From NCBI GenBank assembly GCA_016946835.1, contig JACVTC010000129.1, positions 396,595 to 460,594 of the forward strand: 64,000 nucleotides of DNA, given 5' to 3'. Position numbers and translations under genes: made by a program. The first letter of the stretch is position 1. Each line of letters starts with the position of its first letter. The notes beneath the pieces were generated by a model that made no database searches, was not told where the DNA came from, and saw nothing but the letters and a program-made list of their open reading frames with translations. Origin of the DNA: Neocallimastix lanati (nom. inval.) (taxonomy: Eukaryota; Neocallimastigomycota; Neocallimastigomycetes; Neocallimastigales; Neocallimastigaceae). Positions 1 through 11,620 of the stretch are shown here, piece by piece.

Positions 1-379
1 TTATTTTTTCTTATAATTAAAAATATATTAGTTTATTATTATATTATTTTTTTTATTGCTATTATTACTAAAATATTACTTTAAAAAATTTTAATTTTTT
101 TAATTTTATTTTTTTTTTTTTATTTTTGTATTTTATTATGAGAATACTTTTTAAATTATAAATAATTTTTTATTTTTTTTTTTATTTTTTTTTTATTTTT
201 TTTAACCCAATATTAACTTATTATTACTTCTTTCAAGTATAATTATACTTATTTATAATTATTATTTAAATATTTTTTTTATAAAAAATATTCCTATCGA
301 AGTCAAATTGAATAATGGAATGACAAATTCAATAGTATTTATATCATTTATTTTTTTCTATTTTTACTTTTTTTTATTA

Positions 380-417
<38 letters not shown>

Positions 418-1309
418 TTTTTAACACTTCTTTAATTAAAGTTTTACTTTTTGAATATATTATTATTATTTATATTAACAAAATTTAAACCAATTATATT
501 TATATTAATATAATTTAAAAATAAATATATATCAAAAATGGATTAATTAAAAAAAAAAAATGTTAAAATTTTTAATTAAAAATATCAAATTTTAAATATT
601 TTAATTTTATTTATTTAATTATATATAAATTTATTTATTTATTTATCTTATTTAATTATTTTATTCATTTATTTTATTTATTTTTTTATTTATTTATATA
701 ATTATTTAATAATATCATACTAAAAAGTATATAATTGTTACCTTTTTATTATTCAACAAAACTACGAATGCAAGTGTATTAATAAAAAATAAAAATAAAA
801 AAATAAAAAAAAAATAAATGATTTAGTTAAATTGACTTTAATTATTAATTGTCAGTCGGTTGTAGATATTTGTCTCTGTATATCATATAAATATTCATAA
901 TAATTATTAATATCAATTTATATTTATTATTTTTATATTTTATTAAAAATTTTGATATAAAAATTTTATTTTTATAATATTTATTATTTGTTACTCTTTA
1001 TTATTGCTAACTAATAATTAATTATTAATTATTATACTCATTTTTATCACAATTATTAATACTGAATAAAAAGTGTTAATATAAATAAATATAAATAAAT
1101 AAATGAAATAGAATTATTTCTTTATTATTATTATTACTAATTATTTATTATTATTCTATTCCAATAATTCCAATATCAATTAAAGAGTAAATTTTGTTGG
1201 ATATAACATAAAATCAAATCGATTTAAAAACAAAATTGAATTTAAACATTTATGTATATATTAATGAATCAAACTATTTTACGATATATTATTTTAAAAC
1301 CTTATTTTT

Positions 1310-1348
<39 letters not shown>

Positions 1349-1551
1349 TACTTATTTATTTAATACATAATATTACATAATAATACATAATAACAATTCA
1401 TAATAATACATAATATATAATATACTATAAATTCCATATATTATTTATTAAAAAGGAAAATAAACATTTAATATGTTTTAATTATACATAATAAATATTT
1501 ATTATTTTTTATTTATATTAAGTATTCAAATTATTTATTCTTATGGAATAG
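1..1551. other. AT-rich intergenic DNA
   Basis: Almost pure A/T with short ATT runs (about 385-420), a long T-tract (about 1311-1343) and no credible open frame. I see no RNA gene or repeat of note. Confidence 0.7.
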
Positions 1552-1957
1552 ATGATAGTTAAACTTTTGAGAATATTACTGTTTATGTTGATTGTAGTAA
1601 CATTGAAATCATGGGAATATATTGAAGGTTTCTAACTTTACATATTTACATATTTAATATATAGACAAATAATTGATACATATAAAAATAAATTTTTAAA
1701 TTCATTTAATAAATAAGAATTCATCTGCTTATTTGAATGATACTGTTAGATATTCACATAAGGAATGTAGTAATATTATATTTATGGATATAAATAATAC
1801 CAATATAACTAATCATTGCGAAAATGCAATAAAGAGAAATAAAATTTTACAAATATTTGAAAAATTCCATTTTAATTTGATTGTGAAATATTCAGTAAAT
1901 CCATTTCCCTTTCTTAATTCTTCGCCACATATATATTTCATTTTTGAAAGTTATTAA
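1552..1957 (+). pseudogene. possible N-terminus of a secreted or membrane protein, probably broken
   Basis: An ATG at 1552 opens a 26-codon frame that starts MIVKLLRILLFMLIVVTLKS, a textbook signal peptide or signal anchor (basic start, hydrophobic core). That frame stops at about 1635. A second frame, open from about 1706 to 1957, is richer in G and C than its surroundings and holds Cys residues plus several Asn-X-Ser/Thr sites (NSS, NDT, NNT, NIT), as expected of an extracellular domain. An intron could join them, with CTAAC at 1632-1636 and AG at 1716-1717. However, the frames do not match with the best donor (GT at 1628), so either a different donor is used or the gene carries an indel. 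No family was recognised. A decayed receptor or secreted protein is the best reading. Confidence 0.35.
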
Positions 1958-3364
1958 ATTTTCACATAAAAGCGACTAATTAATTATGAAATAAAAATAA
2001 ATACCTGAATTACGTGATTTAATAAACGCCATTATTATTATAAAACTAACTGCGTTGTCAAAATTACAAACTAATGTCCTTTGTAGTCTATTTTATATTA
2101 TTTAGAAAACGAAGTTATTAATAATAAGAATTCTAGAATATTTATTTATATTATGTTTAATTGCTCCAGATTTTTATAATAATTATAATAAATTTATTTT
2201 ATCTTATATATTTATAAATAATTGCCCATTTAGATTATTTTAATCCAAAATTTGGAAATATTTATGTTTTATGAACTATTTAAATGAAAATATTTATTTT
2301 TAAAAGAACTTCCAATTCAAACAAACAAATAACTAGATAATGTTATAACGTAATATATCGTAAAATAATTATATCTACTTTTAAAACAAAACTTAAACCA
2401 TTATTATTTAGTATAGAGTTATTTGGCATCAATATTAATATTTGCTATTCTTCTTTAAATAAAGAAGAATAAAGATAGTAATATTAAAATTATCTTATTT
2501 AAATTATATATATTAATATATACATTTATATCCAATTTATATCATGACCTTATTATTATTATTATTATTTTTTTTTTTATTATTATTATTATTAATTCTG
2601 TGTTTTTTTTTTAAAAAAAAAAAAAATAAAAATAAAAAGTACTTCATTTAATTAATAAAATGAATAAATAAATAAAGATTAAAGTTCGCAATAACTACAA
2701 CTGTAAAAAAAAAAAAAAAAAAAAAAATCATTATTTATTTATTTTATTTAAATTATTATTATTTACAATAATATACTTGAAAAAATAAAAAAAAAAAAAA
2801 AGAACAATTATTCATTAATGTTATTTAATACTTTTTAATAAATAATATTATTACTATAGTTAATATAATTAATAAAATATTATTTATTCTAATAGTAAAG
2901 CATGGTTAGTTAATATGTGTTGATTTATATTCGTCAGATTCTAATTTAAAATTTATTATTTTAAGTGCTTTTTATACCTTGATAGGAATTTTTTTAACTC
3001 TTATTAAACCATAAAATTTTCATAAACTGAGAAAGAATCAATATTACCATCTTTAAAATACTTTAAAGTAGCATTATCAGTGCATTTTAGGTTTGTATGT
3101 ATCATTTTAAACGTTATTTCCATCAGTTTTGCGTTATTGAATATTTATAAGAATATAAATTATTTTGCTCCTCTCTATGAAATATTGATTATCTATGCGA
3201 TCCACAAAACTATCAAAATAACTGGTTAAATGCATTAAGTACAGGCCTCTTTATTACAAATCGGAAATATTTAGATTTATTTAGATTTAACAACTAAATT
3301 TCCATAATCTATAATAAAATTTTTTTTAAGGGATCATTTGTTAATTCTTAGTTATTTTATTTAC

Positions 3365-3499
3365 TTAAAATCTATTCGTCATTATTATATGTTTACGATC
3401 AAACGTTGCTAGTATAAAACTAATTTCACCACCATCTAACAAGCTAAAATACCTGCTATCATTTGGAAGAAGCCTATTCTTCGGAACCTGTTTGAATCT
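3365..3499 (-). pseudogene. unidentified coding relic, 44 open codons
   Basis: On the minus strand 44 codons are open between stops. They translate to a mixed-composition peptide (begins RFKQVPKNRLLPNDSRYFSL) quite unlike the Ile/Phe/Lys/Asn-only frames that random AT-rich DNA gives here. There is no ATG at the front. Downstream on the same strand (about 2950-3140) further protein-like pieces appear in shifted frames, so a decayed gene running right to left is likely. Family not recognised. Confidence 0.35.
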
Positions 3500-4074
3500 T
3501 TAAAACAAAACTTTTATTTAAATTTAAACCAATATATATACTTTATTAGAATAATAATAATTATTATTTATAGATACTTCAACATTGAAATAAATTTTAA
3601 AATTATTCTAAACTAATTATTTTTAAATATTATAAGATATATATTAGCATTATTTTCTATTTAATGAATGTTTCTCAAACAACCTATATTTTAGATTACT
3701 TGGCATTTTACCGTAATTTAGATTTTATATTCCACTATCCCTATCACAATAATAATTACTTAGAAGTACCGAGGTAACCATACTGACTACAACTTTTTTT
3801 TTTTGTAGGTATATATGGATTTCAACCTTTTTACTTTCACCTTTACTACTGGAATGAATAGTAGGAATCTATCTATCTTAGTAGTTGTTCTTCTGGAATA
3901 ATAAGTGATTTATACCTGGCAATATATGTACTTTCAGGAATCCGTGAATGATTTTATTAGGAGCCGTATCTATTTTTTTAGTAGATTTTTTTTTTTTTTT
4001 TTAGAAGAACTAAATTTCATAGTGATTATTCTTTTATTATTATCTTTAAGGTTGTGGATTTTTTAACTGAAATA

Positions 4075-4240
4075 GGATTGGTTTCCCAATCTTTTTTTCA
4101 TTTCATTATAGATAGGGATCATTTAAATGCTTTCTCATGTCGTTGTTGATCGGGTTGGTTTCCAAGTGTTTTCTTATTTCATTGTAGATCGGGTTGGTTT
4201 TCAAATCAATTTCTCATTTCATTATAGACATGATCATTTA
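4075..4240. repeat. degenerate tandem repeat, about 50-bp unit, three copies
   Basis: A unit of the form TGGTTTYCAA...TTCATTTCATTATAG...GATC recurs three times with substitutions. Read on the minus strand, the copies give related peptides of the type ETNPIYNEIRKHL, so this may be the repeat region of the decayed minus-strand gene described for 3365-3499. Confidence 0.5.
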
Positions 4241-4660
4241 ATTTTTTTTTTTTTTTTCATGTCATAGAAATTTTTTTTGAATTTAAAGTTAATCATCCAA
4301 ATATGATATTTGAACATTTTTTTTAATACTTTTACTATCAGTGTTAGATGATAATAGAAATAGAATATATGTTTTATTAATTGATAATACTTATGATGAT
4401 GAAAGTTTTACTAGATTCATTTTTTTATGAAATACTATATGAAATTCCCTGTTTTAAAAAAAAAAAATTTTTTTTTAATATTATATTGTAAAATGTATGT
4501 ATAGCAATAGTAAATATATTGTTTATAGTAAATTTAATATTTTTATGCATTTAGTTCTATTAACATTTCACTTAACATTGGATAAGTCATCTAATATAAA
4601 CGATAGATTAATTGTTAACTACATTGCCACCATACTAGATTCTCTGTGGGTAGCATTAAT

Positions 4661-4670
4661 TTAGTCAATT

Positions 4671-4703
<33 letters not shown>

Positions 4704-5474
4704 ATTTCATAGTTATTTATTTAAAAAAAAAAAAAAAAAAATATTTCATCGTTATTTATTTAAAAAAAAATTATAAACTTCTCTATACTGTCAATTTTAA
4801 ACTATAATACATCGACATAGGAGGTTAGGTACGACTATTTTATTCAATTAAATAAATAGGATTTAAATTCACCATCAAATATTAGCAACTTTTTTTTAAA
4901 AATAATTAATAAATGAATTACAACTGGTAAATTTATTTTCCAATAATTATAATTTTATATTTGGTTTCTATGATTGATAGACTTTAAATATAAGAGTTAA
5001 TATTTAAAGCATATATTACTTAATACGATAATGAATCTATATAATTTATTTAATGAATTTATTATTATATTCCTATGTAATATAGAGCTATCTTTATATA
5101 TTAAATAGAGTACAAAAGGGGCGGAGTACTTTGTAAATCTAAACCAATAATTCATATTATTTGATTATTTTTTTATTTTTGAGGCTATAATATCAAAATT
5201 AAAGCAACTTTTTATTTAAATTTTAAATTATTATAAATTATTATAAAAAAGATTAGTATTTCATACAATTAGGTATATTATCTAATAGAAATTGAGTAGT
5301 AGTAATAATAATGATAATTAAATTAATAAAAGGTAATATGTAATTATTTAAAAAAAAAAAAAAAAAAGTTTAATATTTAGGTAATAATAATGTTATAAAT
5401 ATAGTAATAGTAATTATTAAGAGGAAGACATGATAATTATTAATATATAATTTTTAGTAGTCTACCTAAATAAG
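4661..5474. other. AT-rich intergenic DNA
   Basis: Long A-tracts at about 4673-4700 and 4722-4740, then unremarkable AT-rich sequence. No supported gene. Confidence 0.6.
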
Positions 5475-5705
5475 TTGTTAATAAGATTATTAGCAACAAT
5501 GATAAAAAAAATGTTACTTATTATATGTAATAATATGCAAATAAACTTTAAAAACCCCAGAAGAATCCGTTATGCAATACTGCTAACGGAAACAAGCGAG
5601 AAGATCAAGCACGGAACGCAGTGGAGCTGCGTAGAGCTGTCGAGATTAGTTGGGAGTGAGCAGTATGTAGTAACCAAACAAATTCAAAAAAAAAAAGTAA
5701 AATAA
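5475..5705 (+). CDS. small hypothetical ORF, 76 codons, or exon/relic
   Basis: The core at about 5548-5690 is strikingly GC-richer than several kilobases on either side and translates into a balanced peptide (…RRIRYAILLTETSEKIK…GTQWSCVELSRLVGS…) rather than the Ile/Phe/Lys strings seen in shadow frames. The first roughly 20 codons and the Lys tail are AT-rich and may not be coding. The ORF starts with TTG; the first ATGs are at about 5499 and 5511. It is not recognised as any family. It could be a small gene, one exon of a larger gene, or a piece of a dispersed repeat. Confidence 0.35.
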   Translation: MLIRLLATMIKKMLLIICNNMQINFKNPRRIRYAILLTETSEKIKHGTQWSCVELSRLVGSEQYVVTKQIQKKKVK

Positions 5706-7374
5706 AAAATAAACGGGTTTTTAAAGTTTATTTACATATAGTTTTTGCATAGTTTTTGTATAAAAACCATACCATTTTGACACTTATTGATATAGGCTTC
5801 CGAAATATTGAATTATCAACACATATTTTGAACATATATTTGTTATAAAAACCTGTATGTTTATTTTAATAATTGGAAGCCTATATCAAATATGATCAAA
5901 AACAGCAATGATTATATATAAATGATATAGTTTTGAAAGTTCAATTAACGATACAACTTTGATATATATTCAATTAACAAATATAGCAAAGTTGTTTAAC
6001 AAAATCATATAACTTTTATAATTAATTTGAACAATATAGCTATTATGTTTATATAAACTATATGGTTTTATAGTTAATATTAGCAATATATTCATATATT
6101 TATCAATTAACAACATAGCTTTTTTGAACATTAATAATAATAATATAAGCATATATTGCTAATATATGTATATTTATGCTATGATTATGCTAAAACTATG
6201 CATATATATTTTATTTATTTTTTTATTTTATTTTTATTTTATTTTTTTATTTTATTTTTATTTTATTTTTTTATTTTTATTTTTAGATGAAAATGGTATA
6301 GTTTTTAGCATAGTTTTAGCATCAAACACCTATGTTGTTCATATATTAAAAATAAAAATAAAAAAAAAAAAAAAAAAATTATATTAAAGCAGTAGATAAT
6401 TAATATTAAAATTATAAAATCATTAAATTTTAAACTTTAATAAATAGATTAATTATTTAAATAAATTTGTTTATTATATTTATTGAATTATAATTCTAAT
6501 AAGGGAAATAATATATATAATTTATATTCCAAATTGTAAAGAAAGGTCAGTTTTGATTTAAATTCAATATTCAGAAAATTAAATTTTAACTTGACTCAAA
6601 ATTAATTATGGAATTAACCACTAATTTAAATGTTTAAAAATAATGCCTAGAGTAGATAAAAGTTTTAATTGATAGTAGTTCAAGAACTAGTAGAATATAA
6701 ATTTTTTATAAAATCCTGTGTAAGTAATAAAAAGTTTGATTTTTATCATTTACATTTAGTATAAAGTATGTTTTATTATTTCTTTATGCAGAAAATGATA
6801 TAAATTGAAGTATTTTATGAAACTGTGTTTCAGAGATTATTTTCAAATTTTTATTTTAAAGCAAGGATTGAAATTTTTTATGAAAATAGAACATTTTTCT
6901 ATGTAAATACTACTGCATCCTCAACTCTTGGTGGTGTGATAAGATACTTCAAATCTTTTTACATGTAAAAAAAAAAAAAAAATTTATTTAAATATCACAA
7001 TAAAATAAATAAGTAATAAGGCTATACAGGTAGGTCACACCTGTAGAAATATCAAGTAGGAGTAGTTGTAAATCGAAAAAAAAAAAAAAAAAAGATATAT
7101 ACTAATTGGAGAGACAAGTATAAATTTAATAGATAACGGTGCCAATGTCTCTACTTTAAATATAAAAAAAAAACGTAAAAGAATGCTATCCGTTCTCAAA
7201 AAATACATCATAATATGAATGTTCTTGTAGTACAAGATAATAATAATATATTTTTACTATAAAAAATTGATGATTTCTTTGAATTAAATTGGTTCTGCTG
7301 ATAAATGGATTGTTTTTTTTTTTTTAGATGAGAATGATATGTACAATGATAAAAAAAAATTAAATAAAAAAATG
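5706..7374. other. AT-rich intergenic DNA with weak relics
   Basis: Contains the inverted repeat above, recurring CAATTAAC and 'atagttt' phrases (5940-6340), a TTTTA-type run (6205-6280) and A-tracts. A protein-like stretch at about 6861-6968 (+) ends in TAA and one at about 7090-7215 (+) is ankyrin-like in feel (IDNGANV), but neither can be called a gene. Confidence 0.45.
5788..5888. repeat. inverted repeat with 14-bp perfect arms
   Basis: The arm TGATATAGGCTTCC (5788-5801) is matched exactly by its reverse complement GGAAGCCTATATCA (5875-5888), with 73 bp between. A 14-bp match containing GC bases is unlikely by chance in such AT-rich DNA. It could be a foldback element or a structured transcript end. 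Confidence 0.7.
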
Positions 7375-7394
7375 AACTTAAAAAAACACTTGTG

Positions 7395-7444
<50 letters not shown>

Positions 7445-7557
7445 TAAAAAAGTACTTGTGCTAAAAAAAAAAAAAAAAAAACTTAAAAAAACACTTGTGT
7501 TAAAAAAAAAAAAAAAAAAAAACTTAAAAAAACACTTGTGCTAAAAAAAAAAAAAAA
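7375..7557 (+). repeat. tandem repeat of a 21-nt core with A-tract spacers, four copies
   Basis: The core AACTTAAAAAAACACTTGTG plus YTA occurs four times with one or two changes each. The copies are separated by A-tracts of very different length (about 16 to 57 nt). It is followed directly by (GAT)n. Confidence 0.85.
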
Positions 7558-8888
7558 ATGATGATGATGATGATGAAAAATTCCTTCAACTGAGGGACCA
7601 TAATCTAAAAATTCTGGTTACTGTCTTGCTTCTCTGAAGCTTTTTAGGTTATCCCGTGTTACCAGGTTTGTTACCACCTATCCAGTATGGTATTAAAAGC
7701 AATGAATGGTTGTAGTATACTCGACTCACCTGAAAATCCACTGTCGTCACACTTAACTTACTTCCAGCTCTCAATACTATGAAACTTATTATTACTTGTA
7801 TACAACTCAACAGAAAAGCAACTGGCATGTTGAACACTCTTTTTTTTTCCGAATCCTAAATTTTTTCATCTTCGTCAGCTTAATGTATGTGATTAACTCT
7901 ACCTATTCTCTATTGAGATTAATTTCCTATACCTCCTCCTCCCCCCCATAATGGTCATTTCCAACTTGAAATTCGATGATACTAATACACACACAGTATT
8001 ATGTTTTCTGATGATGAACTTTTAAAACTTTTTAGTTTTAGAGTGAATGGGGGGTTGATAATAAGCACAATTTTCTATTGTAATGGCAATTATTCATCGA
8101 ATCACCGAAATCACCAATATATATACAGACAAGGGTATTGTAGGTTTTTTTTTTTTTTTGGTCGATTTTTACACTTTAGATTTTAACTAAAAAAAAGTAG
8201 TAACGAAATTTTATATTATGAAATTCTTCTCTTAAAATCAGTAGTGGAATATAAAATTTTTATTTGATACTTGTTTATAAATTGGTGACAGTGACCATAG
8301 ATTATATTGATTATATATCATTTGATAGTTCAAAAAAGATTAAGATTAACTATCATTAAAACATAGGTCGTATAAAATAAAATTACTTTCACCGAAAAAA
8401 TGATGTATTTATTGTAGATAGCATTAAAAAAAAATGGTATCACAAGAAATATTTTTTACACTATGTTTTAAAATAAATAAATAAATAAATAAATAAATAT
8501 ATATATATATATAAATATATAAATATATTAAACTGATAATTAATTCAAAGTTTTAATTATTTAATTTAGTGTCATTTATATAAATAAAAAACGTGGCGTT
8601 AATAGAGGCTTGATCATACAAACTATTAATAGCTCACGTGAACAAATTTTGATATGTCTTATAATATGATTTTATCTTAATTCTATTCTATTCCTTCAAC
8701 AATGAATAAACAAATGAATAATTATTATTTATTTATGATAATAATAATGATGATGATGATAATCTTTTTTTAATAAATACATAATTATGATATTTTATTA
8801 TTGTTTTAAAAAGAATAATTATTATTCTTAAAACATTAAAAGAACATTATTATTATCATTAATATTATAATTATAATAGTTAATAATT

Positions 8889-8932
<44 letters not shown>

Positions 8933-9386
8933 TTAATAATCATGATATTACTATTAATTTAATTATTTTTAATTATATCCTATTGAAAATTCATTTAATA
9001 AAATAATAAAAATTAATAAAAATTTTAATTTAATAAAAAAAAAAAAAAAATATTAATATTAAAAAAAAAAAAAAAAAGCTTATGAAAATGATGACAATTA
9101 AAAATAAAAAAAAAAATTTTTTTTTTTTTTTTGAAAAAGTTATCGTGTATTTCTTTTATTTTTATTTCTTTTTTTTTTTTTTTTATTTATTATTTCTTTT
9201 TTTTATTATTATTATTATTTTTTTTTCTTTATTATTATTTTTCATTTTTATTTTTTCATTATTATTTTTTCACTTCTATTATTTCATTATTATAAATTTT
9301 CATTATTATTCTTTTTATTACTACTTCTATTATTATTATATATATATATAAAATATTTTTTTTTTTTTTATTAAATAATAATAATA
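7558..9386. other. intergenic DNA: mixed-composition block, then AT-rich upstream region of the cyclase-like gene
   Basis: 7577-8190 has ordinary complexity, with protein-like frames on both strands (for example 7649-7837 minus) but no convincing start-stop pair, so a decayed gene is likely. From 8200 on it is AT-rich, with AAATA repeats (8471-8500), (AAT)n (about 8896-8931) and facing poly-A and poly-T runs before the gene at 9387. Confidence 0.45.
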
Positions 9387-10565
9387 ATGTTTGATAAGAG
9401 TGACATCACACGTAATGAATTTCAACTGACCAGAGGTCAAGCTAAATGTGGTTATGACTGGTGGTGGCATTCGTTTACGGGTAGAAATGAGAAGACGGGT
9501 GAGGAAAAACCATTTTTTATTGAATTTTTTGTATGTAATCCAGCCTTAAGTGATGGGGGAGATAGGCCTATTTTTGGACAATTAAAAGAAAATAGAGAAA
9601 AGGGAATAAAACCATCCTATTTAATGGTAAAAGTTGGAGCTTGGGGGGAAGATCATGCGCAGCTTCATCGTTTTTTTGGATGGAATAAGGTGATGGTGAA
9701 AGGAAAGGCGCCCTTTTCCATTGAAGCAGAGGATTGTTTTTTAAGTGAGCGAGAAACCCATGGCCGTGTTGTCATTTCAAAAGAAGAAGCCACTGCCCAT
9801 CCAGAGTATATGTGTGACTCAGGAACGATGGAATGGAATTTAAAGATAGAAAAAAAGATTCCCTTTAACGTAGGCTACGGGGCCTCAAAGCTTTTCCGTT
9901 TCCTTCAACTTTTTGAAATGTTTTGGCATGCCGAAGGAATGAAAACGACTTATGAAGGTGAGGTAATCTATAACGGAATAAAATATATTGTTAAAAAAGA
10001 AAATTGCTATGGCTATGCAGATAAAAATTGGGGAAAGAACTTTACCTCACCATGGGTATGGCTTTCCTCCAATCACTTGGTCAGTAAGATAACCGGTAAA
10101 AAATTAGAAAACAGTGTATTTGACATTGGCGGAGGACGACCAAAGATAGCCTTTATCTCTCTTCCACGTAAACTCCTCTCTGCCTTCTACTATGAAGGTC
10201 GATGTTTTGAATTTAATTTTTCAAAATTTTGGACCATGACACGAACCCGCTTCACCGGTTATGAACAAGAAGATAAGATTATATGGCATGTGGAACAAAA
10301 AACATGGAATACTCAAGTGGTGGTAGATGTGGAATGTCTAAAAAAAGATATGATTCTCTTCAACTATGAAGCCCCCACAGGTGAGAAAAGGCATACACGT
10401 TTATGGAATGGAGGTAATGGTGTCGGTACCATAAAATTATATCAAAATGGACAATTAATTGATGAAATGGAAGCTAAAAACATAGGTTGTGAATATGGTG
10501 AATTTGATACGTACGGACCTTATCAAAATACGCTTGACATGCAAAATGATAAAAAAAATATTTAA
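9387..10565 (+). CDS. tocopherol cyclase-like family protein, probably of bacterial origin
   Basis: An intron-less 392-aa frame. From memory it closely resembles the 'tocopherol cyclase family' proteins of gut Firmicutes (Pfam tocopherol_cycl group), which are usually of about this length. Supporting blocks are the Trp-rich start YDWWWHSFTG (residues 23-32), FGQL…SYLMVKVGAWGED (about 63-90), FEMFWHAEGMKT (about 174-186), YGYADKNWGK…SPWVWLSSN (about 209-230) and the IGGGRPK block near 250. Tocopherol cyclase proper closes the chromanol ring of vitamin E in plastids and cyanobacteria. That reaction is unlikely in an anaerobic fungus, and the bacterial relatives have no known substrate, so only the fold is claimed. 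There is no signal peptide or membrane segment, so it is presumably cytosolic. The start is the first ATG after a TAA-rich leader. GC content is far above the flanks. The absence of introns fits transfer from rumen bacteria. Confidence 0.85.
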   Translation: MFDKSDITRNEFQLTRGQAKCGYDWWWHSFTGRNEKTGEEKPFFIEFFVCNPALSDGGDRPIFGQLKENREKGIKPSYLMVKVGAWGEDHAQLHRFFGWNKVMVKGKAPFSIEAEDCFLSERETHGRVVISKEEATAHPEYMCDSGTMEWNLKIEKKIPFNVGYGASKLFRFLQLFEMFWHAEGMKTTYEGEVIYNGIKYIVKKENCYGYADKNWGKNFTSPWVWLSSNHLVSKITGKKLENSVFDIGGGRPKIAFISLPRKLLSAFYYEGRCFEFNFSKFWTMTRTRFTGYEQEDKIIWHVEQKTWNTQVVVDVECLKKDMILFNYEAPTGEKRHTRLWNGGNGVGTIKLYQNGQLIDEMEAKNIGCEYGEFDTYGPYQNTLDMQNDKKNI

Positions 10566-10703
10566 TAATATATTGTTATTTTTTTTTGTTTTTAAAATTT
10601 CAATTTTAAAATTAAAATTAAAAAAAAAAAAAAGAAAATTGAATTCAAGATTATTAATGAAAATTAAAATTTATATATATATCAATATATATGAATTTTA
10701 ATG

Positions 10704-10734
<31 letters not shown>

Positions 10735-10860
10735 ATATCATAAATAATACTATTAATAGTATATGAAATATATGAGTATAAATTTAAATATTAATCTCTT
10801 TAGAGAAACATTATGATTCATCTGTGAATATTATTATTTAATAATTAAAATAAATTTTAA

Positions 10861-10906
<46 letters not shown>

Positions 10907-11329
10907 ATATATATATATATATATAATTTCAATTCAATAATAAAGAAAAGAAAAAATAAAAAGAAAATATATATAAATTATATAGTGAAACAAATAAAAT
11001 ATAAATAATAACATAAAAAGTAAATTTCAAAATCAAATAGAAAAAGAGAGATGGTAAAATAAAATAAAAATAAAAAATAAAAATAAAAATAAAAATACTT
11101 ATTTGTAGGTAATTGTAATTGCAATTAAAAATATACAATAAATAGTATTATACATATAGATAATTATATGTATAATATATACAATATTCGAAATATAAAT
11201 AATATAAATAGGAGAAATGATTATAAATAATAATTAGGTCAAGTATCCAGTGTTATAATTATAAAAGTAATATTTGATATTTATTTTAATTTAAAATATT
11301 TTATTCATTTCTTATAATAATATTAATGG
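10566..11329. other. AT-rich intergenic DNA
   Basis: Downstream of the cyclase-like gene: poly-A runs (10703-10731, 10868-10904), (AT)n and no supported gene. Frames seen here consist only of Phe, Ile, Tyr, Leu and Lys codons. Confidence 0.7.
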
Positions 11330-11335
11330 TAGTAA

Positions 11336-11525
11336 CAACCGACATTCCCTGCATGTAAAAAAAATGGAAATGAAGACTTTGGTTAAATATTTAGTAGAAC
11401 ATGAAGCAGATATCTCTATGTCCAATAATGAAGGTAAAACACCATTATTTTCTGCATGTAAAAAGTGGAAAAAGAAGAATTAGTGAAATATTTAAATGAA
11501 CTTAAACTTAATATAAATAAATAAT
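11336..11525 (+). pseudogene. ankyrin-repeat gene fragment with two frameshifts
   Basis: The central frame reads LVKYLVEHEADISMSNNEGK followed by TPLFSACK, a clear ankyrin repeat of the type used in the protein at 59594-62359. Before it, the frame is shifted inside an A-tract (about 11357-11364). After it, one extra A (about 11459-11465) breaks the frame, which would otherwise continue into an EELVKYLNELKLNI-like repeat. No start is present and only about two repeats survive. It is a dead fragment of a lineage-expanded ankyrin family, or less likely a sequence with two homopolymer errors. Confidence 0.8.
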
Positions 11526-11583
11526 TAAATAAAACAAAAATAAAAATAAAAAAAAAAAAAAAAATTAATAAATATACACTTTT

Positions 11584-11620
<37 letters not shown>

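Larger units (their letters stand above)
1958..4660. other. AT-rich region with decayed coding relics
   Basis: Composition here is more complex than in neighbouring DNA, with protein-like stretches in changing frames on both strands: for example 1990-2090 on +, 3365-3499 and 3800-3990 on -, and 4330-4420 on +. None has a start and stop that make a gene. T-tracts interrupt several of them. I read it as one or more eroded genes of unknown identity. Confidence 0.4.

Noticed and set aside
7649-7837. 62-codon minus-strand frame as a membrane protein gene
   Set aside because: Protein-like in part, but the opposite strand is equally open in pieces. There is no start context and no homologue that I recognise.
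9387-10565. Assigning vitamin E biosynthesis to the cyclase-like gene
   Set aside because: Family resemblance only. No other tocopherol-pathway gene is in the window and the bacterial relatives have no established substrate.
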